NCBI RefSeq assembly: GCF_023206215.1
Contig: NZ_CP065800.1
Span: forward strand, 1,488,001 to 1,552,000
From: Butyrivibrio fibrisolvens
GTDB lineage: Bacteria > Bacillota > Clostridia > Lachnospirales > Lachnospiraceae
Length of the DNA: 64,000 bases
Direction of reading: 5' to 3'
Shown: one piece after another, positions 52,040-61,061 of the stretch
How positions within the stretch are numbered: the stretch's first letter is position 1
Layout of the letters: every line of letters starts with the position of its first letter
Made by a program: the position numbers and the translations under genes
Notes under the pieces: generated by a model
Databases searched by the model: none
What the model saw: the letters and a program-made list of their open reading frames with translations, nothing else
Told to the model about the DNA's origin: nothing

Positions 52040-53059
52040 ATGAACTTAAAGACTATTGCAAAGCTTGCAGGAGTAAGTACTGCCACAGTCTCCAATGTTA
52101 TAAACGGCAACTATCACAAAGTTTCAGAAGATACCAGAAGAAAAGTTGAGAAGATCATCAAGGATTCCAATTATAAACCAAATGCTGTAGCAAGATCCCT
52201 TGCTAAGAAGGAAAGCCGTCTTATAGGCGTAGTCCTTCCCTATATAGGGAAAGATGAAGACTTCTTCTCTAACCCCTACAACGCCCATATGATAGCAGCC
52301 CTTGAAAGACTCGTAAGAAATCATGACTACTACGTTATGCTTAGGTGCGTTGCAGATCCAAGAGACATTGTACCTCTTCTTAATTCCTGGAATGTAGACG
52401 GAGCCTTCTTCCTTGGCGTATACAAGGATGAAGTCAGAGATATCAAGAAGACCATAGATATTCCAATGGTATTCATAGATACCTATGCTCCTGGTGAAAA
52501 AATAGTTAACGTAGGCATTGAAGATTATAGAGGAGGTTACCTTTCTGCCAAGTACCTTATAGGAAAAGGGCATACAAGATTAGCCCTTGTAGCTCCCGTA
52601 AGCGGCGGAGAAGGCGTTATCAGCCAAAGACAGCAAGGCTTTATGGATGCCTGTAAGGAAAGCGGCATTAAGTTTGATCCTGATAAGGACATATTTAACT
52701 GTGCTTCAACTTATAACAGTGCCATAGAGATAGGTCAGGATATAGTCTTTGCAGGAAGAGGATATACAGGCGTTGCAACTATGTCAGATATAGTAGCATA
52801 TGGTCTTATCGAAGGCTTTAGCCAGTGCGGCTATAAAGTACCTTCTGATATCTCCGTCGTAGGCTTTGATAACCTCCCTGACTGCGATTTTATGACCCCA
52901 AAGCTAACTTCCATAGCTCAGGATTACGAATGGAAGGCAGCCAAGGCTAGCGAGTATCTCTTTAAGATGATAGAAGAAGGTGGCAAGGATCTCGTAGTAG
53001 ATGAACGCCAGCCCATAAGAGTCAAGGAACGTCAGTCTGTAAGGGATATTTCAGGCTGA
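52040..53059 (+). CDS. LacI-family transcriptional regulator of the maltodextrin locus
   Basis: The 339-aa regulator has the LacI DNA-binding helix-turn-helix at residues 1-48 (LKTIAKLAGVSTATVSNVIN) and hinge helix NAVARSLAKKESRLIG. The sugar-binding periplasmic-protein-like domain follows (residues about 60-335). The position upstream of amylase, MalEFG and glucosidase genes suggests it senses maltose or maltodextrin. GGAGAAGGG precedes the ATG at 52040. It has its own promoter and terminator. Confidence 0.9.
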   Translation: MNLKTIAKLAGVSTATVSNVINGNYHKVSEDTRRKVEKIIKDSNYKPNAVARSLAKKESRLIGVVLPYIGKDEDFFSNPYNAHMIAALERLVRNHDYYVMLRCVADPRDIVPLLNSWNVDGAFFLGVYKDEVRDIKKTIDIPMVFIDTYAPGEKIVNVGIEDYRGGYLSAKYLIGKGHTRLALVAPVSGGEGVISQRQQGFMDACKESGIKFDPDKDIFNCASTYNSAIEIGQDIVFAGRGYTGVATMSDIVAYGLIEGFSQCGYKVPSDISVVGFDNLPDCDFMTPKLTSIAQDYEWKAAKASEYLFKMIEEGGKDLVVDERQPIRVKERQSVRDISG

Positions 53060-53170
53060 TAATAACCACTTTCCCCACTAAGACTATTATTTAGAATATA
53101 TTTCTGATTATATTTCAGTAATATATATCTGAATATATCTACGTTCCAATACCACATAAAAGCCAATTAA

Positions 53171-53228
53171 GGTCCGGTAAATATAGTAAATGCATTTTAA
53201 ACATTTACTAAATATACCGGACCTTTTT
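53171..53228 (+). terminator. Rho-independent terminator after the LacI-type gene
   Basis: A 22-base stem (53171-53192 with 53202-53223, starting GGTCCGGTA and ending TACCGGACC, two mismatches) is followed by TTTTT. Confidence 0.88.
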
Positions 53229-53276
53229 GCATATTTTAAACTTACTAACAGCCCACGAAAACCAAAAAAGTAACAA

Positions 53277-53568
53277 GGATTTCCCACTTGGGCAGTGTGA
53301 TATCTTCGAAGGTATGGTCATGGCAGGCAGAATAATAATCATTGTAACGCTTTTTAACCATTTTATAAAAATTCATGAGCGTGATAGCTGGAGATTTTTA
53401 TTCTGCACAGGGTCCACATGTCTGAGCGAAGCGAGTTTGGACCCTAGAATAAAAAGCCCCAGATATCATGCCATGAATTTATAAAATGGTTAAAGCGCTG
53501 CAATGATTATTATTCTGCCTGCCCTGCCCATTCATTCGCGGATACCACACTGTCCAAGTTGGAAATCC
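53277..53568. repeat. 292-bp imperfect palindrome (MITE-like or large RNA hairpin)
   Basis: The left arm starts GGATTTCC at 53277 and the right arm ends GGAAATCC at 53568. The arms align along nearly their whole length. Paired blocks include CAGTGTG/CACACTG, GGCAGGCAGAATAATAATCA with its complement at about 53503-53523, ACCATTTTATAAA/TTTATAAAATGGT, TTTTTATTCT/AGAATAAAAA and AGGGTCCA/TGGACCCT at the tip. The tip loop contains GAGCGAAGCGAG. It lies between the LacI terminator and the amylase ribosome-binding site. No gene is seen inside. Confidence 0.88.
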
Positions 53569-53595
53569 AACCCCCCAAAAAGAAAGGAAACTACC

Positions 53596-54984
53596 ATGAA
53601 TACGATTATGAAAAGAGTTATGGCGCTTGTTCTAACAGTAGCGCTTGCTACAGGCCTGACGGCCTGCAGCACCCAAAAGCCAGCCGAAGAAGACGGCGTA
53701 TCCAAAGCCCCCGAGTGGACCGCTACAGCAGTTTTGTATGAAGTGAACTTAAGACAGTACACTACATCCGGAACCTTTAATGAGTTTGCAGACCACCTCG
53801 AAACCCTCAAAGATATGGGCATCAACACCTTATGGTTCATGCCAATCCACCCAATATCAGTAACCAACAGATCAGGTAAGCTGGGATCCTTTTATTCAGT
53901 ATCTGATTACAGGGAAGTTAACCCCGAGTTTGGAACCAAAGAGGACTTTAAGGCGCTTGTAGACAAGGCTCATGATATGGGATTTCATGTAATGCTTGAC
54001 TGGGTTGCCAATCACACAGGCTGGGATCATCCCTGGATCACAGAGCATCCTGACTGGTATACACAGGAGGATGGACAGATCATATCCCCCAAGAACATGG
54101 GATGGCCTGACGTAGCAGACCTTAACTATGACAGCCAGGCTATGCGCACAGAGATGATAGAGTGCATGAAGTACTGGGTCACAGAATACGACATCGACGG
54201 CTTTAGATGTGACTATGCATCAGGCGTACCCGCAGATTTTTGGGAACAAGCAAGACGCGCGCTTGATAAAGTAAAAGATATCTACATGATAGAAGAGGAC
54301 CTTGGAGGCCTTGCCGCATCTAACCTTGATTATGCCTTTGATACCAACTATAACACCAAGCTCTACGAGACCCTCGTTGAGATCGCCAAGGACAACAAGA
54401 CAGCTGACAAGATAAAGCTATATCTGTCCAAGGATGAGAACAACACTTTCTCCATGAACTATCTTGATAACCATGATGTTAACGCCTATGACAGAACTAT
54501 ATATACAGCATTTGGAAGTGAGAGCCTTCCTGCCATGATGAGCCTTGTATTCACACTTCCCGGCATACCTATGGTCTACTCATCAGATGAGATAGCCTAC
54601 GATCACAACATAGCTTTTATGGAAAAAGATACTATCGACTGGACAAAAGGTCAGGGCGACTATAGAGATCTTATTAGCACTCTTTCTAAGATAAAAACAG
54701 ATAACGCTCCACTTCATGCAGGTAATACTGATGAAGTGTTTGAAGTCCTTGATGCCGGTAATAAGAATATATTTGCATTTACAAGAAGCTATAAAGACAG
54801 CACCATTATCTGTATCTACAACCTGTCCAAAAGGCAGCAGTCTGAGTTTGATCTATCACAGATTCTTACAGGAGATGAAGAGGTTTTATTTAGCGGAGTA
54901 AACGGAGCATATCAGGAAGGCGGAGATAATCCATTTGCAAGAGATAACCTTGATCCATGGTCTTTTTATATACTGGTAAGGTAA
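53596..54984 (+). CDS. Lipoprotein GH13 alpha-amylase
   Basis: The 462-aa enzyme is exported and lipid-anchored: lipobox LTAC, with Cys near residue 24. The GH13 regions are visible: MLDWVANHTGWDH (region I), DGFRCDYASG (nucleophile Asp, region II), MIEEDLG (acid, region III) and MNYLDNHDVNA (region IV). It degrades starch or maltodextrin at the cell surface to feed the MalEFG importer. AAAGGAAA precedes the ATG at 53596; the frame open upstream runs into the palindrome and is not used. A downstream promoter separates it from malE. Confidence 0.9.
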   Translation: MNTIMKRVMALVLTVALATGLTACSTQKPAEEDGVSKAPEWTATAVLYEVNLRQYTTSGTFNEFADHLETLKDMGINTLWFMPIHPISVTNRSGKLGSFYSVSDYREVNPEFGTKEDFKALVDKAHDMGFHVMLDWVANHTGWDHPWITEHPDWYTQEDGQIISPKNMGWPDVADLNYDSQAMRTEMIECMKYWVTEYDIDGFRCDYASGVPADFWEQARRALDKVKDIYMIEEDLGGLAASNLDYAFDTNYNTKLYETLVEIAKDNKTADKIKLYLSKDENNTFSMNYLDNHDVNAYDRTIYTAFGSESLPAMMSLVFTLPGIPMVYSSDEIAYDHNIAFMEKDTIDWTKGQGDYRDLISTLSKIKTDNAPLHAGNTDEVFEVLDAGNKNIFAFTRSYKDSTIICIYNLSKRQQSEFDLSQILTGDEEVLFSGVNGAYQEGGDNPFARDNLDPWSFYILVR

Positions 54985-55080
54985 AACGTATAACATACAC
55001 AGGTAAATAATTCAATAGTGAAAAATAAATAATTAATCGCGCTACTATTTATTCATTTTATGGAAAATGTTTAAATGAGG

Positions 55081-55128
55081 TTGACCGTTTAACTAAGAGA
55101 GATTATATTACTGGTAAAGCGATTAACC
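55081..55128 (+). promoter_or_regulatory. malE promoter with LacI-type operator
   Basis: TTGACC (55081-55086), 17 bases, TATATT (55104-55109). The operator-like GGTAAAGCGATTAACC (55113-55128) lies exactly at the expected start point. Its central CG and GGTWAA/TTAACC arms are typical of LacI-family sites, and it matches the inverse of the site at 51990. Confidence 0.68.
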
Positions 55129-55182
55129 AAACAGGTATTTTAAAAAAGTAACAGGTAAAGATTATATCTAGGAGGGTAAGAA

Positions 55183-56460
55183 ATGAAAGTGAAAAAGTTA
55201 GGAGCTCTTATGATGAGCGCTGTTTTGGCAGCAGGTTTTATGGCAGGCTGTGGAAACAAAGATGCAGGAACAGGTAATGCTTCTAAAGACAACACCACAC
55301 AGGCTCAGGGCGAAACAGGTACTGAAGATGTAACACTCAAGATCTGGGTTCCTGAAGAAGAGGTTGAGATCACAGATCAGATGGTCAAGAATTTTGATGC
55401 TGAGCATGACGAATTCAACATCACCTATGAGATCGCTGTAGTTGGTATCGACGAAGCTCCTCAGGCAGTTGAGACAGATGCTGATACAGCAGCAGATATC
55501 TTCTATACACCAAGCGGCGGTGTTGCAGATATGGCAGCGAAGGGACTCCTTCTTCCTGTAACCAAGGATTTCGATACTATAAGTGCAGATCTTCCTGAGA
55601 GTGCACTTACAGCAGTTACTGTTGATGGTCTTACATATGCAGTTCCATTCTCACCTAATACATATTTCATGTATTACAACAAGGATCTTTTTACAGAAGA
55701 AGAGGTCAAGAACCTTGATACTATGATGGCCAAGGATCTTGGAGATGGCAAGTGGAATTTCAGTACACAGATCACAAACTCCTGGTACATCGAGAGCTTC
55801 TTCCTTGGAGCAGGATGTACACTCTTTGGACCTGACGGAAAAGATGCAGCTGACTGCTCATTCAATGATGAAAATGGTCTTGCAGCAGGTGAGTACCTTA
55901 TCGATCTTGCTACAAATCCTAAGTACCTCGAAGATGCTGATGGTGTCGGCGGTTCAGCCTTCAAGGAAGGTAACCTTGGCGCAGTAACATCAGGTGCATG
56001 GAGCGCAATCGAGTTTAAAGAAGCTCTTGGCGATAAGCTTGGCGCAGTTGCTCTTCCTACAGCCAATATTGGCGGCAAGGAAGTTCAGCTTTCTAACTTT
56101 GTAGACTTTAAGACTATCACAGTTAAGTCCAATACTGCATATCCTCTCTGCGCACAGCAGCTTGCAGTATACCTTGCAAACCCTGAGAACAGCCTTACAA
56201 GATACAAAGAGCAGGGCGATGTACCTGTACTTAAGTCTCTTGCAGACAGCGATGATATCAAGAATGATTTCGTAGCAAGCGCCCTTAATGATCAGGCAGC
56301 TCTTGCAACTAACCAGCCTAGCATCCCTCAGATGGGTGACTACTGGACACCTGCTCAGGCACTTGGAGAAGGAATCTATAACGGTGATATCACCAAAGCT
56401 AATCTTCAGGACAATCTTGATGCACTTGTAGACAGCATTACAGGAACACTTACAGAGTAA
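55183..56460 (+). CDS. malE: Maltodextrin ABC transporter substrate-binding lipoprotein (MalE-like)
   Basis: The 425-aa lipoprotein has signal peptide MKVKKLGALMMSAVLAAG with lipobox (MAGC, Cys near residue 24) and a Ser/Thr/Gly-rich linker. The extracellular solute-binding family 1 domain follows (LKIWVPEEEVEITDQMVKNF, YAVPFSPNTYFMYYNKDLF). It captures maltodextrins and delivers them to MalF/MalG. AGGAGGG precedes the ATG at 55183. The operator at its promoter suggests induction by maltose through the LacI protein. No ATPase is encoded; a shared MsmK/MalK-type ATPase elsewhere is probable. Confidence 0.9.
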   Translation: MKVKKLGALMMSAVLAAGFMAGCGNKDAGTGNASKDNTTQAQGETGTEDVTLKIWVPEEEVEITDQMVKNFDAEHDEFNITYEIAVVGIDEAPQAVETDADTAADIFYTPSGGVADMAAKGLLLPVTKDFDTISADLPESALTAVTVDGLTYAVPFSPNTYFMYYNKDLFTEEEVKNLDTMMAKDLGDGKWNFSTQITNSWYIESFFLGAGCTLFGPDGKDAADCSFNDENGLAAGEYLIDLATNPKYLEDADGVGGSAFKEGNLGAVTSGAWSAIEFKEALGDKLGAVALPTANIGGKEVQLSNFVDFKTITVKSNTAYPLCAQQLAVYLANPENSLTRYKEQGDVPVLKSLADSDDIKNDFVASALNDQAALATNQPSIPQMGDYWTPAQALGEGIYNGDITKANLQDNLDALVDSITGTLTE

Positions 56461-56535
56461 AAAGGTATGACTGTATAGTATTCAGGGGGCTGCTTATGGC
56501 GGTCCCCCTTTATCTTTGAACGGAGCATATACATT

Positions 56536-57897
56536 ATGAACAATGAGTACAAGGATAGAAACTTCATAACTATTTTTACCAAAGGAGACATCTTTTCAAA
56601 GCTCTCCTATGTTTTTTGCGGACTTGCCAATATCCGTCACGGTCAGATAATCAAAGGTTTATTGTTCTTCCTTTTAGAAGTTTCCTATATCTTTTTTATG
56701 TTTTTAAAGGGAGGCTCCCTGTTATATGACCTTTCTACACTGGGTGAGAATACTCAGGGGATGGCATTTAACGAAAGCCTCGGAATCTATGAGATGCAGC
56801 AGGGAGATAACTCTATGCTGATACTTCTCTACGGCGTTATGGCTGTAGTTGTCAGCGCTGCTTTTATAGCAGTATGGCTTTTTTCTATCTATTCAGGTGA
56901 AAATGCCAGAAAAAATCATATGGCAGGCAAGCATGTCAATAATTTCATTCAGGATGTAGCCAGCCTTGCAAATGAGAATATTCGTTTTCTGTTCCTGGGT
57001 ATACCGGTTGCAGGACTTTCTATATTTACGGTAATGCCTCTTTTATACATGATACTTATGGCATTCACCAACTATGACTCAGAGCATCAGCCTCCGGGCA
57101 ATCTCTTTGACTGGGTAGGATTTACAAACTTTAAAACGCTTCTTTCAGCAGGTGACAGACTTTCAGGAACCTTCTGGCCTGTTCTTGGATGGACTTTAGT
57201 ATGGGGATTTCTGGCAACATTTTCCTGCTACTTTGGCGGAATGATACTTGCCATGATCATTAATTCAAAAGGTATTAAGTTCAAAAAGTTCTGGAGGACT
57301 ATTTTTGTCTTTACCATGGCTATACCTGCATTTATCTCACTTCGAGTAGTTGCGACTATGCTTGGTGAAAGGGGCATTTTTAATGTTCTTTTGCAGCAGT
57401 GGGGATTTGCCTCTTCAGCCCTTCCATTTCTGAGTAATACCATGTGGGCCAGGGCATCAGTTGTAATAGTTAACTTCTGGATCGGTGTACCTGTAACCAT
57501 GCTCATGGTAAGCGGTATCCTTATGAATATTCCGGGAGAGCTTTACGAAAGTGCCAAGATTGACGGTGCAAGCCCTTTTACCATGTTTAGGAAGATAACA
57601 TTCCCTTATATGTGGTTTGTTACAACTCCGTACCTTATTTCTAACCTTATAGGTAACTTTAACAACTTTAACGTAATCTACTTCCTTACAGCAGGAGAGC
57701 CGCACACACTTGATTATTACAAGGGCGCAGGCAAGACAGACCTTCTTGTAACATGGCTTTACAAGCTGACCAAAGATAGTAACGACTATAACCTTGCAGC
57801 TACTATCGGTATCATCATATTTGTTATATCCGCAACCTTTACACTTATCTCTTTCTCAAGATCTAACGCAATTAAGAATGAGGAGGGCTTCCAGTAA
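56536..57897 (+). CDS. malF: Maltodextrin ABC transporter permease MalF-like
   Basis: The 453-aa membrane protein has two extra N-terminal membrane helices (residues about 40-130) before the binding-protein-dependent permease core (about 150-445). The EAA loop reads ELYESAKIDGASPFTMFRKI, the contact site for the ATPase. A GTTACA-like upstream region has no separate promoter. It ends in TAATG, overlapping the malG start by one base. With MalE and MalG it forms the importer. Confidence 0.9.
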   Translation: MNNEYKDRNFITIFTKGDIFSKLSYVFCGLANIRHGQIIKGLLFFLLEVSYIFFMFLKGGSLLYDLSTLGENTQGMAFNESLGIYEMQQGDNSMLILLYGVMAVVVSAAFIAVWLFSIYSGENARKNHMAGKHVNNFIQDVASLANENIRFLFLGIPVAGLSIFTVMPLLYMILMAFTNYDSEHQPPGNLFDWVGFTNFKTLLSAGDRLSGTFWPVLGWTLVWGFLATFSCYFGGMILAMIINSKGIKFKKFWRTIFVFTMAIPAFISLRVVATMLGERGIFNVLLQQWGFASSALPFLSNTMWARASVVIVNFWIGVPVTMLMVSGILMNIPGELYESAKIDGASPFTMFRKITFPYMWFVTTPYLISNLIGNFNNFNVIYFLTAGEPHTLDYYKGAGKTDLLVTWLYKLTKDSNDYNLAATIGIIIFVISATFTLISFSRSNAIKNEEGFQ

Positions 57898-59159
57898 TGA
57901 AAAAAATAGTAATAGGACTTAACCTAAGGCACTTCTATAAAGCCTTGGCAGCAGTGATATTTGGCTTTATAAGCCTTTTCCTTCCTTATGTATCAAGAGA
58001 TGGGATGAGATCTTCACTTATAGGAACAGCCTTTAAGCTGTTAGCTGCATCTGAAAGCTCGAAGATCACATTTTTTGTATACCTTACAATTATTCTTACA
58101 GTTATATCTTTTGTATTTGGTCTTATTAACCTTTTTAAAACTTCAGTTAAGACCATGAAGATATGGCAGTGTGTTCAGGCGTTAAGTACAGTTTTTTGGA
58201 CCTTCCTTATTTTTTCATCCAAGATGATCTTAGAAGCAGCGCATCTTCAGACATCTTTTATGAACAAGTATTTAGGAATAGGTTTCTGGATAGGCCTTAT
58301 AGCTGCATATGCAGGTCTTGTATTTATCATGAAGACTACACAGACCAATACAGGTTATATAGTTCTTACAATACTTGGAACTATATGGATGTTTCCTATT
58401 TTGTGGATCATACTTACTGCTCTTAGAGCAGAGCAGGGCTATTATGTAGGATACTTCTTCCCACATAAGCTTACGCTCCAGAACTTCATTAACCTCTTTA
58501 GTAATGAAAGTGTCCTTCCTTTTGGAAGATGGTGGGTTAACACTATGATAGTTGCTATCTGCAGCTGCGTGATCAATACACTTATCGTACTTATGACATC
58601 TTTCATTCTAAGTCGTACAAGATTTGGAGGAAGAAAAAAGTTCATGAACATCCTGATGATAATCGGAATGTTCCCCGGATTCATGTCACTTATAGCTGTT
58701 TACAACATCTTAAAGGGACTTGGCCTTAACCAGTCTCTTATGGCACTTATCATTGTAGGCGCTGCAGGTGCTGCAATGGGATATCATGTCAGCAAAGGAT
58801 TTTTTGACACGATCCCTAAGGCTATTGATGAAGCTGCTATCATAGACGGAGCGTCAAGATTTCAGATATTCACACATGTAACACTTCCACTTTCCAAGTC
58901 CATCATCGTATATACAGTCCTTGGCAACTTCCTTGGAGCGTGGTCGGATTACATCTTCCCAAGTATGCTCTTTGGTGACAAGCAGAGCTCTTACACAGTA
59001 GCAGTAGGTCTTTACTGGCTGACAGACTTTAGACGTATCGATACCTACTATACACAGTTTGCCGCAGGCGCTGTTGTAGTAGCAGTACCTATCGTAATAC
59101 TATTTGTTTGGCTCCAGAGATTCTATGTTGAGGGTCTTTCTGGTTCTGTTAAGGGTTAG
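57897..59159 (+). CDS. malG: Maltodextrin ABC transporter permease MalG-like
   Basis: The 420-aa protein is longer than usual MalG (about 280-300 aa) because of an N-terminal region with about three extra membrane segments (residues 15-150). The permease core follows (about 155-420), with EAA loop AIDEAAIIDGASRFQIFTHV. Start and malF stop overlap (TAATG), so the two are translationally coupled. The paired N-terminal extensions in MalF and MalG are seen in some Clostridia. Confidence 0.9.
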   Translation: MKKIVIGLNLRHFYKALAAVIFGFISLFLPYVSRDGMRSSLIGTAFKLLAASESSKITFFVYLTIILTVISFVFGLINLFKTSVKTMKIWQCVQALSTVFWTFLIFSSKMILEAAHLQTSFMNKYLGIGFWIGLIAAYAGLVFIMKTTQTNTGYIVLTILGTIWMFPILWIILTALRAEQGYYVGYFFPHKLTLQNFINLFSNESVLPFGRWWVNTMIVAICSCVINTLIVLMTSFILSRTRFGGRKKFMNILMIIGMFPGFMSLIAVYNILKGLGLNQSLMALIIVGAAGAAMGYHVSKGFFDTIPKAIDEAAIIDGASRFQIFTHVTLPLSKSIIVYTVLGNFLGAWSDYIFPSMLFGDKQSSYTVAVGLYWLTDFRRIDTYYTQFAAGAVVVAVPIVILFVWLQRFYVEGLSGSVKG

Positions 59160-59182
59160 TTAATAAATTTTAGGTAAAGTAT

Positions 59183-60955
59183 ATGGATAAATTTTTAGAT
59201 AGTATTTATAGCGACGGTACAAGGGGATTTGTCTCAGATCCTCTTCCGCGTCTGCATGAGAAAGTAAGAATAAGACTTAGGATGTTAGAAAGTGCTCCTG
59301 TAGTAGATGTAATGATAAGACAGATGGTCAATGGCGCTGAAAGATACATCCCTATGGACAAGGTGTTTACTAAAGGCGGCCTTTCTTATTATGAAGCTGT
59401 GATCACAGTCAATGAGCCAAGAGTAAGCTACATTTTTGCAATAACAACCAAAGACAATTTCTATTTCTACAATCAGCAGGGTATCACGACTTATGTGCCT
59501 GATTATAGGCACGACTTTGTGCTTCTTGCAGACTACCCTCAGCCTGACTGGATCAAGGGTGCAGTCTTCTACCAGATTTTCCCCGAAAGATTCTGTAATC
59601 CTGATGCCAAAGACTACACCTGGACAGGTAAGGAAGAGTTCTTCGGAGGAGATCTTAAGGGTATTATCAGTAAGATTCCCTATCTTAAAGATCTTGGAGT
59701 TACTGCTGTATATCTTAATCCTGTTTTTTCAGCCAATACCAATCACAAGTATGACTGCATAGACTATTTTCACGTAGACGAGCATTTTGGAGGAGACGAG
59801 GCTCTTGCAGATCTGTCCAAGGCTCTCCATGAAAGTGGTATAAAACTCGTCCTTGACATATCCATAAATCATACAGGACTTGGTCACCACTGGGTCAAAG
59901 AGGGTAAGCCCTATTATTTCAAAAAAGAAGACGGCACACTGATGGGATGGGCAGGCTATTCAGAGCTTCCGGTTCTTGATTACAGGAACGAGGAACTTAG
60001 GAATATCATCTACAAGGATGATGATTCTGTGTTAAAAAAATGGCTCAAACCTCCCTATAACATAGACGGCTGGAGATTCGACGTTGCGGATGTTCTTGCA
60101 AGAAATGATGACGTCCAGCTATCTGATGAGGTCTGGCGCGAAGTATGTGATGAGATAAGGAAAGTCAAAAAAGATGCCATCATAATAGGCGAGCACTGGG
60201 CTGACTGTAACGAATATCTTCAGGGAGATCTCTGGAACACACCTATGAACTATTTTGGCTTTGGTCGTATAGTAAGGCAGTTTGCAGGACTCCCGGATCT
60301 GTTCCTTATGCGAACAGAAGCTTTTAATAAAGTTAAGTACAAGATGACTTCACAGGATGTTGTTAGTAGGACTGATTCTCACTACAGCTCACTTCCACAG
60401 GTTATCGCTGATAGTCAGATGAACCTTTTTGACAGCCACGATGTCGCAAGAGTTCATAACTACGATGAGATATCTTTTGACAGATGGAAGAGCGTAGTAG
60501 TATCCCAGCTCTTGTGGGAAGGGATTCCATGTATCTACTACGGTGATGAGCTTGGTATAGACGGCTATACTCACCATGACAGTGGCTTCAGATTCCCAAT
60601 GCCTTGGGATGATTTTAATGAAAATAGGAAAAAGCATCTGGAAGTATATAAGACTGTTACAAGACTTAGGCGCTTTGAAAGCGCATTCTCTGAAGGCGGA
60701 AGGAAAGTCTTATATGCAGACGGGTATACAATTGCTATAGCAAGGTTCATGGAAGATAACATGTACATAGGCATTATCTCTATGGAAGATGAAGATAGGA
60801 CTATTGAAGTTCCGCTCTGGACTATAGGTGCATCAGACATTGAAAAGCCTGTAGATGAGTTTGAAAGTATGCTGTCTTGCAAGTGCAAGGGCGGAGTTCT
60901 TAAGATAGAGGTTCCTGCAGGTGCTTCTTATATAGTTAAAGTTAAGGGGATTTGA
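59183..60955 (+). CDS. GH13 neopullulanase/cyclomaltodextrinase-like amylase
   Basis: The 590-aa cytoplasmic enzyme has an N-terminal beta domain (residues about 1-125) like those of maltogenic amylases, and a GH13_20-type catalytic domain. It shows AVYLNPVFSANTNHKYDCID, LDISINHTGLGHHW (region I), GWRFDVADVL (nucleophile Asp), IIGEHWADC (acid Glu) and NLFDSHDVARV (region IV). It hydrolyses imported maltodextrins or cyclodextrins to glucose and maltose. AGG lies about eight bases before the ATG at 59183. No signal peptide. Confidence 0.9.
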   Translation: MDKFLDSIYSDGTRGFVSDPLPRLHEKVRIRLRMLESAPVVDVMIRQMVNGAERYIPMDKVFTKGGLSYYEAVITVNEPRVSYIFAITTKDNFYFYNQQGITTYVPDYRHDFVLLADYPQPDWIKGAVFYQIFPERFCNPDAKDYTWTGKEEFFGGDLKGIISKIPYLKDLGVTAVYLNPVFSANTNHKYDCIDYFHVDEHFGGDEALADLSKALHESGIKLVLDISINHTGLGHHWVKEGKPYYFKKEDGTLMGWAGYSELPVLDYRNEELRNIIYKDDDSVLKKWLKPPYNIDGWRFDVADVLARNDDVQLSDEVWREVCDEIRKVKKDAIIIGEHWADCNEYLQGDLWNTPMNYFGFGRIVRQFAGLPDLFLMRTEAFNKVKYKMTSQDVVSRTDSHYSSLPQVIADSQMNLFDSHDVARVHNYDEISFDRWKSVVVSQLLWEGIPCIYYGDELGIDGYTHHDSGFRFPMPWDDFNENRKKHLEVYKTVTRLRRFESAFSEGGRKVLYADGYTIAIARFMEDNMYIGIISMEDEDRTIEVPLWTIGASDIEKPVDEFESMLSCKCKGGVLKIEVPAGASYIVKVKGI

Positions 60956-60970
60956 AAGTGGAACACTTTC
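60954..60970. promoter_or_regulatory. Hairpin at the 3' end of the GH13 gene
   Basis: GAAAGTG, gaa, CACTTTC is a perfect seven-base stem overlapping the stop codon. It resembles hairpin 1 of the repeated RNA element (GAAAGTG, ttc, CACTTTC) in inverse orientation. The rest of that element is not recognisable. A second small stem follows (AACTTGG, tctc, TAAGTT). Confidence 0.45.
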
Positions 60971-61061
60971 TAACTTGGTCTCTAAGTTTGCGCGCTTGTA
61001 GTTAATCGTGGATGATAATTGGACCTTTTTGTCAGGGATGTTGCTAATTAAGAGGGTGTAT

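Noticed and set aside
53227..53484. 85-codon open frame within the long palindrome
   Set aside because: Its sequence follows from the left arm and loop of the palindrome, with no ribosome-binding site or family features.
60954..61010. Fourth copy of the repeated RNA element
   Set aside because: Only hairpin 1 is recognisable, and with the inverse loop; the conserved tail and the pairing segment are missing.
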